A program made the position numbers and the translations under genes. The notes under the pieces are model-generated. The model saw only the letters and a list, made by a program, of their open reading frames with translations, did not search any database and was not told the DNA's origin. DNA of 64,000 nucleotides, taken from positions 3,410,001 to 3,474,000 of the forward strand of contig NZ_AP022589.1 in assembly GCF_010731755.1 (NCBI RefSeq). Direction: 5' to 3'. The stretch is from Mycolicibacter minnesotensis (GTDB lineage: Bacteria > Actinomycetota > Actinomycetes > Mycobacteriales > Mycobacteriaceae). Positions 50,092-59,559 of this stretch are shown piece by piece; the stretch's first letter is position 1; every line of letters starts with the position of its first letter.

Positions 50092-50928
50092 ATGTCGCAG
50101 CACTTGCAGGGCAAGGTCGTCGTCATCACCGGTGCCGGCGGTGGATTCGGCAAACTGATCGCCGAGAAATGCGCCGCCGCCGGGGCCCACGTCGTCGGCG
50201 TCGACATCGGCGCCGAAGGCCTGGCTGAGGTCTTCGAGGGGATCCGCGAGGCCGGCCTGTCTGGCACCTATCAGGTGGCCGACGTCACTGACATCGAGCA
50301 GATGCAAGCCGCGGTGCAGCACGCGGTGCACACCTTCGGCGCGGTCGACGTGATCGTCAACAATGCGGGCGTGATGCCGCTCGCCTACTTCGCCGATCAC
50401 GAGAAGGCGTGGCCGCATTGGCACCGGGCGATCGACATCAACATCAAGGGCGTGGTCAACGGGATCTCTGCCGTCTATGACCAGATGATCGCCCAGGGCC
50501 GCGGTCACGTCGTCAACATCTCGTCGATCTACGGCAATGCCGGTATCGCCGGGTCGGGGGTGTACAGCGCGACCAAGGCGGCGGTCGCCGTGTTGTCGGA
50601 TTCGCTGCGCAGCGAGGCCAAGGGAAAGATCAAGGTGACCACGGTCAAGCCGACCGGAGTCCTGGGAACCAATCTGGGCAAGGGTGTGGTCAACGGCTCG
50701 GCGATCCTGGGCATCGTCGGTTCCCGCGGCCAGGGTTACATGGAATCGGTGACGGCGTTCGCCAAGGGAACCCTGGCCCCGGAACAGACTGACGTCGACT
50801 CGGTGAAGTACTGGCTGATCACCCCCGAAGACCTCGCCGAGGCGGTGGTCCACGTGATCGACCAGCCCTGGGGCATCAGTATCAGCGACATCACCGTCCG
50901 GGCCAGCGGCGAAGACTACATCTACTGA
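50092..50928 (+). CDS. Short-chain dehydrogenase/reductase
   Basis: 278 residues from ATG at 50092. The motifs are TGAGGGFG (about 13-20), NNAG near 90, Ser in VVNISSIYGNAG and the catalytic YSATK near 160. The substrate is unknown. It is followed after 30 bp by an acyl-CoA ligase gene on the same strand, suggesting a role in modification or activation of a lipid or alicyclic acid. The open frame upstream to 50002 covers the promoter region of the divergent hydrolase and is not used. Confidence 0.85.
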   Translation: MSQHLQGKVVVITGAGGGFGKLIAEKCAAAGAHVVGVDIGAEGLAEVFEGIREAGLSGTYQVADVTDIEQMQAAVQHAVHTFGAVDVIVNNAGVMPLAYFADHEKAWPHWHRAIDINIKGVVNGISAVYDQMIAQGRGHVVNISSIYGNAGIAGSGVYSATKAAVAVLSDSLRSEAKGKIKVTTVKPTGVLGTNLGKGVVNGSAILGIVGSRGQGYMESVTAFAKGTLAPEQTDVDSVKYWLITPEDLAEAVVHVIDQPWGISISDITVRASGEDYIY

Positions 50929-50958
50929 CCATCGAGTGACCGAAGGCGGTACGCGACG

Positions 50959-52539
50959 ATGTCTCCCGAGATCGACTGGGAATCGCCTGCATACACCGCC
51001 GCCGAGGTCGCCCACTACCACGCCGTCGGCTGGTGGTCGCAGCGCACACTGTCAGACGCGGTACGCCACAACGCAAGACACTTCCCCGACCGGGACGCCT
51101 ACGTCGACTACCCCGGCGCGGGGTTGACCTGGCCGCAATTCGACTCCGCGGCGGACGCGCTCGCGGCACGACTGGCCGCTGCGGGCGTAGGACCCGGCAA
51201 TCGCATCGCTGTGTGGCACGGTGACTCTGCCGCCATCCACGTGCTGTTCGTGGCGATCGAGCGCTGCGGCGCGGTGGTCGTGGGCATCGGTGCACGGGCT
51301 GGAACCCGTGAGGTCGGCGCGATTCTGGCCGCCTCCCAGGCTCAACTGCTCATCACCGACCACCAGCGTCTCGACACCGCGGCCGGGCTGGGGATCGCGA
51401 CCGTGAGCATCGAGGCACTCAAGGCCGCGACTGACATCGGTGCGCCGGGTCAGCCGCTGGGGGCAGACGACGTCTTCCTGATCAACTCGACCTCGGGGAC
51501 CACCGGGCTGCCCAAGTGTGTGGTGCACACCCAGAACCGTTGGTACTACTTTCACCAGCTGGCTGTCGCCAACGGCCAACTGAGCTCCGACGATGTCTTC
51601 CTGCCCATCATCCCGACCCCGTTCGGCTTCGGAATCTGGACCAGTCACGTGACGCCGATACACCTGGGCGCCACCGCCATCCTGCTGGACCGCTTCAGCG
51701 CGGCCGCCACCTGCGCCGCCATAGAGCGGCACCGGGTGACCGTATTGTGCTGCGTCAGCACCCAATTGACCATGATCATGGCCGACGCAGCCAGCCGTGA
51801 GTTCGATCTGAGTTCGCTGCGGGTGGTCTACACCGGGGGAGAGGCGTTGCCCTACCGGCCGGCCGCAGAATTCGAGGCGCTGACCGGGGCAAAGATCTTG
51901 CAGTTCTACGGCTCCAACGAGACCGGGGTGCTCAGCGCAACCACGCTCAAGGACCCCTTGGAGCGGCGGTTGCGGACCGGCGGGCGGATCGTCGCTGAGA
52001 TGGCTGTTCGGCTGTTCGGGGGTGAGGACGGCAATACCGACGTGACCGACACCGGTAGCGGCCAGCCCGCGTGCCGGGGACCTGCCACCAGTTTGGGGTA
52101 TCTGAACGGCGTTGATCACGACAAATTGTTCACCGCCGACGGCTGGATGCGCATGGGAGACATCTGCGAGATCGACGCCGACGGCTACCTGCGCGTCACC
52201 GGCCGAACATCGGACTTCATCCTGCGCGGCGGCAAGAACATCAGCGCCGCCCAAGTGGAGGATGCCGTCATGACGCATCCGGCGATTGCGGTGGCGGCGG
52301 CCGTGCCGATGCGTGACGAGGTGTTCGGCGAAAAGGTCTGCGTGTATATCGAGCTTGCCGATGCTGAACTCACGGGCGCACGCAGCCTGGAGCTGGCTGA
52401 GCTCGTCGAGCATTTGCTGGAGCTCGGGGTGTCCAAAGAGCTTCTGCCCGAACGGCTTGTCGTCATTGATCACTTGCCGCGCTCGTCCGGGGGCAAGATC
52501 GCCAAGGGGCAGCTGCGTCAGATTAGTGGCCATTCGTAG
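50959..52539 (+). CDS. Acyl-CoA synthetase / AMP-dependent CoA ligase
   Basis: 526 residues of the adenylate-forming family. It has the P-loop-like INSTSGTTGLPKCVVHTQNR (about 175-194), VVYTGGEALPYRP, LQFYGSNETG, the hinge MGDICEIDADGYLRVTGRTS and the C-terminal catalytic lysine in RSSGGKIAKGQLRQ. It activates a carboxylic acid as acyl-AMP and transfers it to CoA. The chain length or ring type cannot be read; similarity of the N terminus suggests an alicyclic or medium substrate, with low certainty. It is co-transcribed with the preceding SDR. Confidence 0.88.
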   Translation: MSPEIDWESPAYTAAEVAHYHAVGWWSQRTLSDAVRHNARHFPDRDAYVDYPGAGLTWPQFDSAADALAARLAAAGVGPGNRIAVWHGDSAAIHVLFVAIERCGAVVVGIGARAGTREVGAILAASQAQLLITDHQRLDTAAGLGIATVSIEALKAATDIGAPGQPLGADDVFLINSTSGTTGLPKCVVHTQNRWYYFHQLAVANGQLSSDDVFLPIIPTPFGFGIWTSHVTPIHLGATAILLDRFSAAATCAAIERHRVTVLCCVSTQLTMIMADAASREFDLSSLRVVYTGGEALPYRPAAEFEALTGAKILQFYGSNETGVLSATTLKDPLERRLRTGGRIVAEMAVRLFGGEDGNTDVTDTGSGQPACRGPATSLGYLNGVDHDKLFTADGWMRMGDICEIDADGYLRVTGRTSDFILRGGKNISAAQVEDAVMTHPAIAVAAAVPMRDEVFGEKVCVYIELADAELTGARSLELAELVEHLLELGVSKELLPERLVVIDHLPRSSGGKIAKGQLRQISGHS

Positions 52540-52565
52540 CCCCGATAACCCTGCGATGCCCGCGG

Positions 52566-53953
52566 CTATGGATCTGGGTCGGAATTCAGGAGCTCCTCTG
52601 GATGGTGCAGATGGTTGATCTGCGGGGGAGCAGTGCCGTCAGTCCAGGCCAGCCGGCCTTGTTTGGTGACCACGGTCAGTAGGTCGCCACGGGTTGCGCC
52701 GCCGTGATCGGGTCCGCAGCCAAAGTAGAGCTCGTCGGCGTTGGTCTTCCCGTCCCGGGCCCAGGCGGTCGAATGATGGACTTCGCAGCGGTATCCGGGT
52801 TCCGAACAGTTCGGTCGGGTGCAACCGCGGTCGCGGGCGTGGCAGATGATCCGGTGATCCAATGTCGCGATTCGCTTGCTGCGGCCCAGGTACAGCGGCC
52901 GTTCGGAGTGGTTATCGAAGACCGCCAAGTAGTGAATCGAGTTAGCTGCCATGCGGATCAGGTCACGCATCGGCAGGCGGCTTCCGCCGCCGGTGCGGGC
53001 AGGGCCTGGCATCGGGACACCCGGGTCGGCCATGGCGCGGGCTGCCTGGTCGAGGTCGGCGAGCTTAGTGGTGACGATGACGGTCACGGGGATACCGCGG
53101 TGGGTGCCGATGGCGCCGGACTCGATGCCGTGGCGCAGAGCCAGTGTGAGTGCGTCATGACAGCGTTGCCCCGACGATCGAGTATCGCGGTCGGCGGAGT
53201 CGTCGGGTTGGCGGTGGCCGGGGCGAACCGCAGCGATGACGGCTTCGAGGTAGGCGCGGGCTTCGGGGTCGATGCAACCGGTGAGCCGGCTCATCCCGTC
53301 GTGGCCCTGGCGGCCCAGGACAAGGTTGCGCCGCCGTGCCCGGTCCTCGTCGGTGAAGTTGCCGTCGGGGTTCAGGACGTCGGCGATGGCGTACCCCAGG
53401 GCGGTTACGAAGGCGGCGTCGTGTTTGCCGGCATGACGCACCAGGGTGCGTTCGGCGGCCTGGCGATCGGCGGTTGCGACGCTGGCGGGCAGCTGGTCGA
53501 GGGCGGTGATGACGGACTTGATGTGGTCATCACCGATACGGCCGTCCTCGACAGCAGCGGCGACTTCGGGAAGGTCCGGCGGGGCCGGGGGGCCGGTCAG
53601 GTTGCGCCGCGGCCGTATTCGGGCCGCGATGCGGAACCGGCGCCGAACCTCCGTCCGAGCGATGCGCAGGCGCGACCACAGTAGGTCGGCGACCTTGGTG
53701 TCGGCGGGCAGTCGCGGGTCGTCGGGGCCATCGGCCGGATCGGCGATCTCGCCGAAGATGCGGTAGGACAGGCCACGGTTGACTCGGTGCTGGTCTCAAG
53801 ATGTTCGGCGATCTCGACGCGAAACGCGTTGCCCACCACGTCTGTGTCGGCGCCCCGCAGCCGGTTCTGGGCGCCGTCGATCAGTGCCAGGTCCGCACGG
53901 ATCGCTGCACGCGCAGCCGCGGCCGGGGCAAGGACCTGAGCGGGATTCGACAC
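52566..53953 (-). pseudogene. 13E12-family (DUF222 + HNH) endonuclease gene with one frameshift
   Basis: The gene begins at GTG 53951-53953 (VSNPAQVLAPAAAARAAIRA, a DUF222 start) and reads in frame to about 53790. There the phase changes: the downstream frame (IFGEIADPADGPDD onward) continues the family sequence to 52566. The break falls around 53787-53797, where loss of a single base restores the phase. The C-terminal HNH nuclease motif is complete (RCEVHHSTAWARDGKTNADE). M. tuberculosis carries several such REP13E12 genes, some repeat-like and SOS-regulated. A SOS box lies 13 bp upstream of the start here. A sequencing error or programmed frameshift cannot be excluded, so the pseudogene status is provisional. 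Confidence 0.8.
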
Positions 53954-53965
53954 GTCCTCAATCTA

Positions 53966-53981
53966 TCGAACAAATGTTCTA
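53966..53981. promoter_or_regulatory. LexA/SOS box
   Basis: TCGAAC-AAAT-GTTCTA matches the mycobacterial SOS box TCGAAC-N4-GTTCGA except for the last two bases (TA for GA). It is placed 13 bp upstream of the 13E12-family start, as in DNA-damage-inducible 13E12 genes of M. tuberculosis. Confidence 0.75.
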
Positions 53982-54151
53982 CAGCCAGTGGTCGAATGGT
54001 GGTTTGTGGATGAACCGGGCAACTGTGGATAGATCCGGTCGGCACGCCTAGACGCCGACGTGGGCGGCATCGTAGACACCCTGCGTACGGTCAAAAGTCA
54101 CGCCGTGCCGCACACGGGAACTGTCAGCGCCGTTCGGTAGGGTCCGTCGGC

Positions 54152-56503
54152 GTGAGCGCGAACGTGACCCTCAAACCGGTGAATACCCGTATTGCAGACG
54201 AACTGGCGGTGGCCGAGCGGCAGGTGGCGGCAGCCGTCGCGCTTCTCGATGAGGGGGCGACGGTGCCGTTCATCGCCCGCTACCGCAAAGAGGTGACCGG
54301 CAGCCTTGACGATGGCCAGTTGCGCACCCTGGAGGAGCGGCTGCGCTACCTGCGCGAACTTGACGACCGTCGAGCTGCGGTCCTGTCGTCGATCGAAGAA
54401 CAGGGCAAGCTCACCGACGATCTGCGCAACGCGCTGCTGTCAGCCGACACCAAGGCCCGCGTCGAGGACATCTACCTGCCCTACAAGCCCAAACGACGCA
54501 CCAAGGCGCAGATCGCCCGCGAGGCCGGCTTGGAGCCGCTGGCCGACCGACTGCTCGCCGATCCCACACTGGACCCCCAGCAGCTCGCCGCGGAATACAC
54601 CGGCGAGGAGGTCGCCGACGCCGCGGCAGCCCTGGAAGGCGCCCGGGCGATCCTGGTCGAGCGGGCCGCCGAGGATGCCGAGCTGGTGGGAGCGGTCCGC
54701 GAGAAGTTCTGGTCGGCCGGAACACTGCGGACCATGCCGCGCTCCGAAGATGCTGCCAAGAGTGCTGCAGCACAGAAATTCCGCGACTACTTCGAGTTCA
54801 GTGAAGCGCTCGAGACCATGCCGTCGCATCGGGTCTTGGCGGTGTTGCGCGGCGAGAAGGAGGACGCCCTGGCGCTGGCCTTCGACGGCGGCGACAACCT
54901 GCCGTACCACGCGATGGTGGCCTCGTCGCTGGGCGTGGACATGACCGCGCCCGGCCAGGCCACGGCCTGGCTGGCCGACACCGTGCGGTGGGCGTGGGAC
55001 ACCCGGTTGGCTTTCTCGGCGGCCGTCGACGCCCGAATGCGCTTGCGGCAACGTGCCGAGCAGGACGCAGTGGCAGTGTTCGCCAAGAACCTCAAGGACC
55101 TGCTGTTGGCGGCGCCGGCGGGCAACCGCACCACGCTTGGCCTTGACCCGGGCTTTCGGACCGGAGTGAAGGTCGCCGTCGTCGACGGCACCGGCAAGGT
55201 CGTCGATACCTGCGCGATCTTCCCGCACCAACCGCAGCGGCAGTGGGATCAGGCCAAGGCGGCACTGGCCGCCCTGGTGGCCCGCCATGGTGTCGATCTG
55301 ATCGCCGTCGGCAACGGCACCGCGTCGCGGGAGACCGACGCCCTGGCCGCCGAGCTGATCGCCGACCTTCAGTCGGCCGGTGCCCCTGCACCGGTCAAGG
55401 CGATGGTGAGCGAGGCCGGCGCTTCGGTGTATTCGGCGTCGGCATACGCCGCGCACGAGCTTCCCGGCCTCGACGTCACCCTGCGTGGGGCGGTCTCGAT
55501 CGCTCGACGGCTGCAGGACCCGCTGGCCGAGCTGGTCAAGATCGAGCCCAAGTCGATCGGCGTCGGCCAATATCAGCATGACGTGACACCGGGGACCCTG
55601 GCGCGCAGCCTCGATGCGGTGGTCGAAGACGCGGTGAACGCCGTGGGCGTAGACCTCAACACCGCCTCGGCTCCGTTGCTGGCCAAGGTGTCGGGGGTGT
55701 CGGAGTCCTTGGCTGAGGCCATCGTGGCCCACCGCGACCAGACCGGCCCATTCCGCAGTAGGGGCGCCTTGCTCGACGTGCCACGGCTGGGGCCCAAGGC
55801 ATTCGAACAGTGTGCCGGGTTCCTGCGGATCCGCGACGGAGATGACCCGCTGGATTCCTCGGGGGTGCACCCGGAGGCCTATCCGGTGGTCCGGCGCATC
55901 CTGGACCGCTCGGGCGTGTCCCTGGCTGAGATCATCGGTGATGAAAGAACATTGCGATCGCTGCAACCCGGCGACTTTGCCGACGAGCGGTTCGGGGTTC
56001 CCACCGTCACCGATATCCTGGCCGAGCTCGAGAAGCCCGGACGCGACCCGCGGCCGGCTTTCTCCACGGCGACGTTCGCGGCGGGAGTGGAGAAGGTGGG
56101 CGACCTCAAAGTCGGCATGGTGCTGGAGGGGGTGGTGACCAATGTCGCCGCCTTCGGGGCCTTTGTCGACGTCGGGGTGCACCAGGACGGCCTGGTGCAT
56201 GTCTCGGCCATGGCAGACCGCTTCGTCTCCGATCCGCATGAGGTGGTCCGATCTGGCCAGGTGGTGAAGGTCAAAGTCGTCGACGTCGACGTCGACCGCC
56301 AGCGCATCGGGCTGACGCTGAGGCTGGGAGACAAGTCGGCCGACAAGCCTGCCCGCGGCCCGGCGGCCAAACCGGCTGCGCGAGTCGACACCGCCAAGCA
56401 GAATCGTGGGCGGCGTCCCGGCAACAGTGCTGGGCGCCGGGACGCGGCACCGGCGGGCGGGTCGATGGCTCAGGCGCTTCGTGACGCCGGATTCGGAAAG
56501 TAG
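54152..56503 (+). CDS. tex: RNA-binding transcription accessory protein Tex
   Basis: 783 residues, the family length. The order is Tex N-terminal helical region (about 10-190), a RuvX/YqgF-like nuclease-fold domain (about 325-450, TLGLDPGFRTGVKVAVVDGT), helix-hairpin-helix (VDLNTASAPLLAKVSGVSES), and an S1 RNA-binding domain near 650-725 (VGMVLEGVVTNVAAFGAFVD). A Lys/Arg/Ala-rich tail follows. Tex proteins bind nucleic acids and affect transcription and gene expression. The start is GTG at 54152, 8 nt after TAGGGT (54138-54143), with no Shine-Dalgarno, consistent with a leaderless transcript. An FAD oxidase gene follows after seven bp. Confidence 0.94.
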   Translation: MSANVTLKPVNTRIADELAVAERQVAAAVALLDEGATVPFIARYRKEVTGSLDDGQLRTLEERLRYLRELDDRRAAVLSSIEEQGKLTDDLRNALLSADTKARVEDIYLPYKPKRRTKAQIAREAGLEPLADRLLADPTLDPQQLAAEYTGEEVADAAAALEGARAILVERAAEDAELVGAVREKFWSAGTLRTMPRSEDAAKSAAAQKFRDYFEFSEALETMPSHRVLAVLRGEKEDALALAFDGGDNLPYHAMVASSLGVDMTAPGQATAWLADTVRWAWDTRLAFSAAVDARMRLRQRAEQDAVAVFAKNLKDLLLAAPAGNRTTLGLDPGFRTGVKVAVVDGTGKVVDTCAIFPHQPQRQWDQAKAALAALVARHGVDLIAVGNGTASRETDALAAELIADLQSAGAPAPVKAMVSEAGASVYSASAYAAHELPGLDVTLRGAVSIARRLQDPLAELVKIEPKSIGVGQYQHDVTPGTLARSLDAVVEDAVNAVGVDLNTASAPLLAKVSGVSESLAEAIVAHRDQTGPFRSRGALLDVPRLGPKAFEQCAGFLRIRDGDDPLDSSGVHPEAYPVVRRILDRSGVSLAEIIGDERTLRSLQPGDFADERFGVPTVTDILAELEKPGRDPRPAFSTATFAAGVEKVGDLKVGMVLEGVVTNVAAFGAFVDVGVHQDGLVHVSAMADRFVSDPHEVVRSGQVVKVKVVDVDVDRQRIGLTLRLGDKSADKPARGPAAKPAARVDTAKQNRGRRPGNSAGRRDAAPAGGSMAQALRDAGFGK

Positions 56504-56510
56504 GGACGCC

Positions 56511-57893
56511 ATGGGCACGGTAGACGCCGACGCCACGCGCAGGTTCGCCGACATTGTCGGAGCAGCGGGACTTCTGACCGGTGAGCAGATCGGTCCCGAT
56601 TACGGCCACGACGAGGCGCTCGTCGGGGCCCCGGTGCTGCCGCGCTATGTCGCTCGTCCCCAGACCGCCGAGCAGGTGGCGGCGCTGTTGGCCGCGGCGA
56701 CCGAGGCCAAGGTGCCGGTGACCGCCCGCGGTTCGGGCACCGGCATGTCGGCCGGGGCGCGACCGTGCCCCGAGGGCCTGCTGATCTCCTTCGAGCGGAT
56801 GAACGCGATCCTGGAGATCGACACCGACAATCAGGTCGCCGTGGTGCAGCCCGGGGTCACGCTGGCAGACCTCGATATCGCGACGGCCCAGGCGGGGCTG
56901 ATGTACACCGTCTTCCCCGGCGAGCTGTCGGCCAGCATCGGCGGAAACGTCGGTACCAACGCCGGCGGCATGCGCGCGGTCAAGTACGGGGTGACCCGCA
57001 ACAATGTGCTTGGGCTGCAGGCAGCGCTGCCGACCGGCGAGCTGATCCGTACCGGCGGGCGAATCACCAAGTTGTCCACCGGTTATGACCTGACTCAGCT
57101 GATCATCGGTTCGGAGGGTACGTGTGCCCTGGCCACTGAGGTCACCGTGCGGCTCTATCCCCGCCTCGGGCACTCTGCCACGCTGCTGGCGCCGTTCAGC
57201 GATCTGCCGGCGGTGATGCGAGCGGTTCCGGAAGTCGTGCGCAGCGGAGTGGATCCGGTGATCCTCGAATACGTCGACAAACTCACCCTGGCGGCGATCA
57301 GTTACTCGCAGAGTCTGAACCTGGGTATCCCAGACACGGTGCGTGAGACCGCGGAGGCGTACCTCGTTGTGGGAGTGGAGAACCGCGATCGCGAACGTCT
57401 CGATGACGATGTCGCCATGCTGGGTGAACTTCTGGCCTCGCTCGGTGCCGTTGATGTCTATGTGCTTGAGGGCAATTCGGCGCATGCGCTGATCGAGGCC
57501 CGGGAGAAGGCGTTCTGGACGGCAAAGGCGGCCGGCGCCCACGACGTCATCGACGTGGTGGTCCCGCGGGCGATGATGCACCAGTTCCTCACCAAGGCAC
57601 AGGGATTCGCGCAAGCCGCAGGGGCCGGTGTGGTCGGCTGTGGACATGCCGGCGACGGTAACGTCCATCTGGCGGTGTTCTGCGCCGATGACGAGATCCG
57701 GCACGGACTGCTGCACGACATCTTCGCGGCCGCCATGGCCCTCGGCGGAGCCATCTCCGGAGAGCACGGTTTGGGCAGGGTCAAGACGCAGCATTTCCTG
57801 GAGCTGGAGGACCCGGTGAAGATCGCCCTCATGCGCCGGATCAAGGACGCCTTCGACCCCGCCGGGATCTTGAACCCCGGCGTGCTTCTATAG
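56511..57893 (+). CDS. FAD-linked oxidase, GlcD/D-lactate dehydrogenase type (Rv2280-like)
   Basis: 460 residues from ATG at 56511, matching M. tuberculosis Rv2280 in size. The PCMH-type FAD domain carries VPVTARGSGTGMSAGARPCP and SIGGNVGTNAGGMRAVKYGV. The C-terminal cap has GCGHAGDGNVHLAVF, with the metal- or substrate-binding histidines, and SGEHGLGRVKTQHFLELEDP. It oxidises a 2-hydroxy acid such as glycolate or D-lactate. A ThDP-dependent enzyme gene follows in the same direction after 55 bp. The frame is open upstream to 56406, but that overlaps tex. Confidence 0.9.
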   Translation: MGTVDADATRRFADIVGAAGLLTGEQIGPDYGHDEALVGAPVLPRYVARPQTAEQVAALLAAATEAKVPVTARGSGTGMSAGARPCPEGLLISFERMNAILEIDTDNQVAVVQPGVTLADLDIATAQAGLMYTVFPGELSASIGGNVGTNAGGMRAVKYGVTRNNVLGLQAALPTGELIRTGGRITKLSTGYDLTQLIIGSEGTCALATEVTVRLYPRLGHSATLLAPFSDLPAVMRAVPEVVRSGVDPVILEYVDKLTLAAISYSQSLNLGIPDTVRETAEAYLVVGVENRDRERLDDDVAMLGELLASLGAVDVYVLEGNSAHALIEAREKAFWTAKAAGAHDVIDVVVPRAMMHQFLTKAQGFAQAAGAGVVGCGHAGDGNVHLAVFCADDEIRHGLLHDIFAAAMALGGAISGEHGLGRVKTQHFLELEDPVKIALMRRIKDAFDPAGILNPGVLL

Positions 57894-57948
57894 GCAGCAG
57901 ATCGCGAGCGTTCCTCTTACCCCGGTGCCCGGCAAGAAAGGCAGCCAC

Positions 57949-59508
57949 ATGACAAACGGAGCCCAGGCCCTGATCGCCACTCTGGTCGACAGCGGGGTGC
58001 AGGTCTGCTTCGCCAATCCCGGAACCTCGGAGATGCACTTCGTGGCCGCCTTGGACTCGGTGCCGCAGATGCGCGGGGTGTTGTGCCTCTTCGAAGGTGT
58101 GGTGACCGGGGCCGCGGACGGGTATGCCCGGGTGGCGGAGAAACCGGCTGCCACCCTGTTGCACCTGGGACCAGGGTTGGGCAATGGCCTGGCCAACCTG
58201 CACAACGCGCGACGTGCGCACGTGCCGATGGTCAACGTGATCGGTGATCACGCCACCTATCACAAGAAGTACGACGCGCCGCTGGAGTCCGACATCGAGC
58301 CGCTGACCGACTGGACTCACGGCTGGTCGCGGCGCACCGGTGCCGGTGGTGACGTGGGGCGCGATGCCGCAGAGGCGGTCGCGGCGTCGATGGCCAGTCC
58401 GGCGCTGGTGGCCAACCTGATCCTGCCTGCCGACATCTCCTGGGAAGACGGGGCGCAGGCGGCCGGACCGGTGGAACCGGTACCCGCAGCTGCCCCCGAC
58501 CCACAGGCCGTCGCCGAAGTCGCCGCTGTCCTGGGCAGCGGCGAGCCCGTGGCCATCCTGATCGGCGGGCCCGCCGTCTCCGACATCCGAGCCCTGGAAG
58601 CCGCCGACCGGATCGCCGCCGCGACCGGGGTGCGCGCACTGATCGAGACCTTCCCGGCGCGGCTCGTCCGCGGCGCGGGGGTGCCGGCGATCGACCGGCT
58701 CGGCTATCTGGCCGAGCAGGCGGCCTTCCAGCTGGACGGCGTCAAACATCTGGTGGTGGCCGGCACTCGCTCGCCGGTGTCGTTCTTCGCCTACCCGGGC
58801 AAGCCGAGTGACCTGGTTCCCGAGGGCTGCGTCGTGCACAATCTGGCTGGCCTGGAGACCGACGTGGTAGCCGCCCTGGAGCAGTTGGCCGAAGCGGTGG
58901 CACCCGGGGTGCAGCCGCGGCCCGCGCCCGCCGCCGTCCCCGAACTGCCGGCCGGGCCGCTCACCCCGCAGAACTGGGTGCAGGTGATCGGGGCGCTGCT
59001 GCCCGACAACGCGATCATCTCCGACGAATCCAACACCTCGGGCCTGATGCTGCCTGCCGCCACCGCAGGTGCACCGCGTCACGACGTCCTCACTCTCACC
59101 GGCGGGGCTATCGGTCAGGGTCTGCCGGTCGCGCTGGGTGCGGCTGTGGCTGCCCCGGACCGGCCGGTGATCGCGCTGCAGGCCGACGGCAGCGCGGCCT
59201 ACACCATCTCCGCACTGTGGACCATGGCGCGCGAGAACCTGAATATCACCACGGTGCTGATCAACAACAGCGCCTACGCGATCCTGCGCTTGGAACTGGC
59301 CCGGGTCGGCGCCGAAGGTGGCGGGCCCAAAGCAAACGACCTGCTTGACCTGTCGCGGCCCAACATGGACTTCGCCAAGATCGCCGAGGGATTCGGTGTA
59401 CCGGCGACGGTCGCCACCACCTGTGAGGAACTCGCCGAGCAGTTCAGCCGGGCCGTCGCCGAGCCGGGGCCGCATCTGATCGATGCGCGGATTCCGACCC
59501 TGTTCTGA
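57949..59508 (+). CDS. Thiamine-diphosphate-dependent enzyme, acetolactate-synthase-like (IlvX-like)
   Basis: 519 residues from ATG at 57949; a GTG at 57925 would add eight. The N-terminal Pyr domain keeps the ThDP-activating Glu in LCLFEGVVTGAADGYARVAE. The C-terminal PP domain binds ThDP and Mg through ALQADGSAAYTISALWTMAR to TTVLINN, with ADGS instead of the usual GDGS. The size resembles M. tuberculosis IlvX. With the 2-hydroxy-acid oxidase upstream, a route that oxidises a hydroxy acid to a keto acid and then decarboxylates or carboligates it is plausible. True acetolactate synthase function is uncertain: no regulatory subunit gene is near. Confidence 0.83.
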   Translation: MTNGAQALIATLVDSGVQVCFANPGTSEMHFVAALDSVPQMRGVLCLFEGVVTGAADGYARVAEKPAATLLHLGPGLGNGLANLHNARRAHVPMVNVIGDHATYHKKYDAPLESDIEPLTDWTHGWSRRTGAGGDVGRDAAEAVAASMASPALVANLILPADISWEDGAQAAGPVEPVPAAAPDPQAVAEVAAVLGSGEPVAILIGGPAVSDIRALEAADRIAAATGVRALIETFPARLVRGAGVPAIDRLGYLAEQAAFQLDGVKHLVVAGTRSPVSFFAYPGKPSDLVPEGCVVHNLAGLETDVVAALEQLAEAVAPGVQPRPAPAAVPELPAGPLTPQNWVQVIGALLPDNAIISDESNTSGLMLPAATAGAPRHDVLTLTGGAIGQGLPVALGAAVAAPDRPVIALQADGSAAYTISALWTMARENLNITTVLINNSAYAILRLELARVGAEGGGPKANDLLDLSRPNMDFAKIAEGFGVPATVATTCEELAEQFSRAVAEPGPHLIDARIPTLF

Positions 59509-59559
59509 CCGGAGCGCTGTCCAAACAACCGTGGCTGGGGCGGTTCCCGACCGACAGCT

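Noticed and set aside
54440..56554. Minus-strand frame of 704 codons over tex
   Set aside because: Antisense to the complete Tex protein; no recognisable domain in the shadow product.
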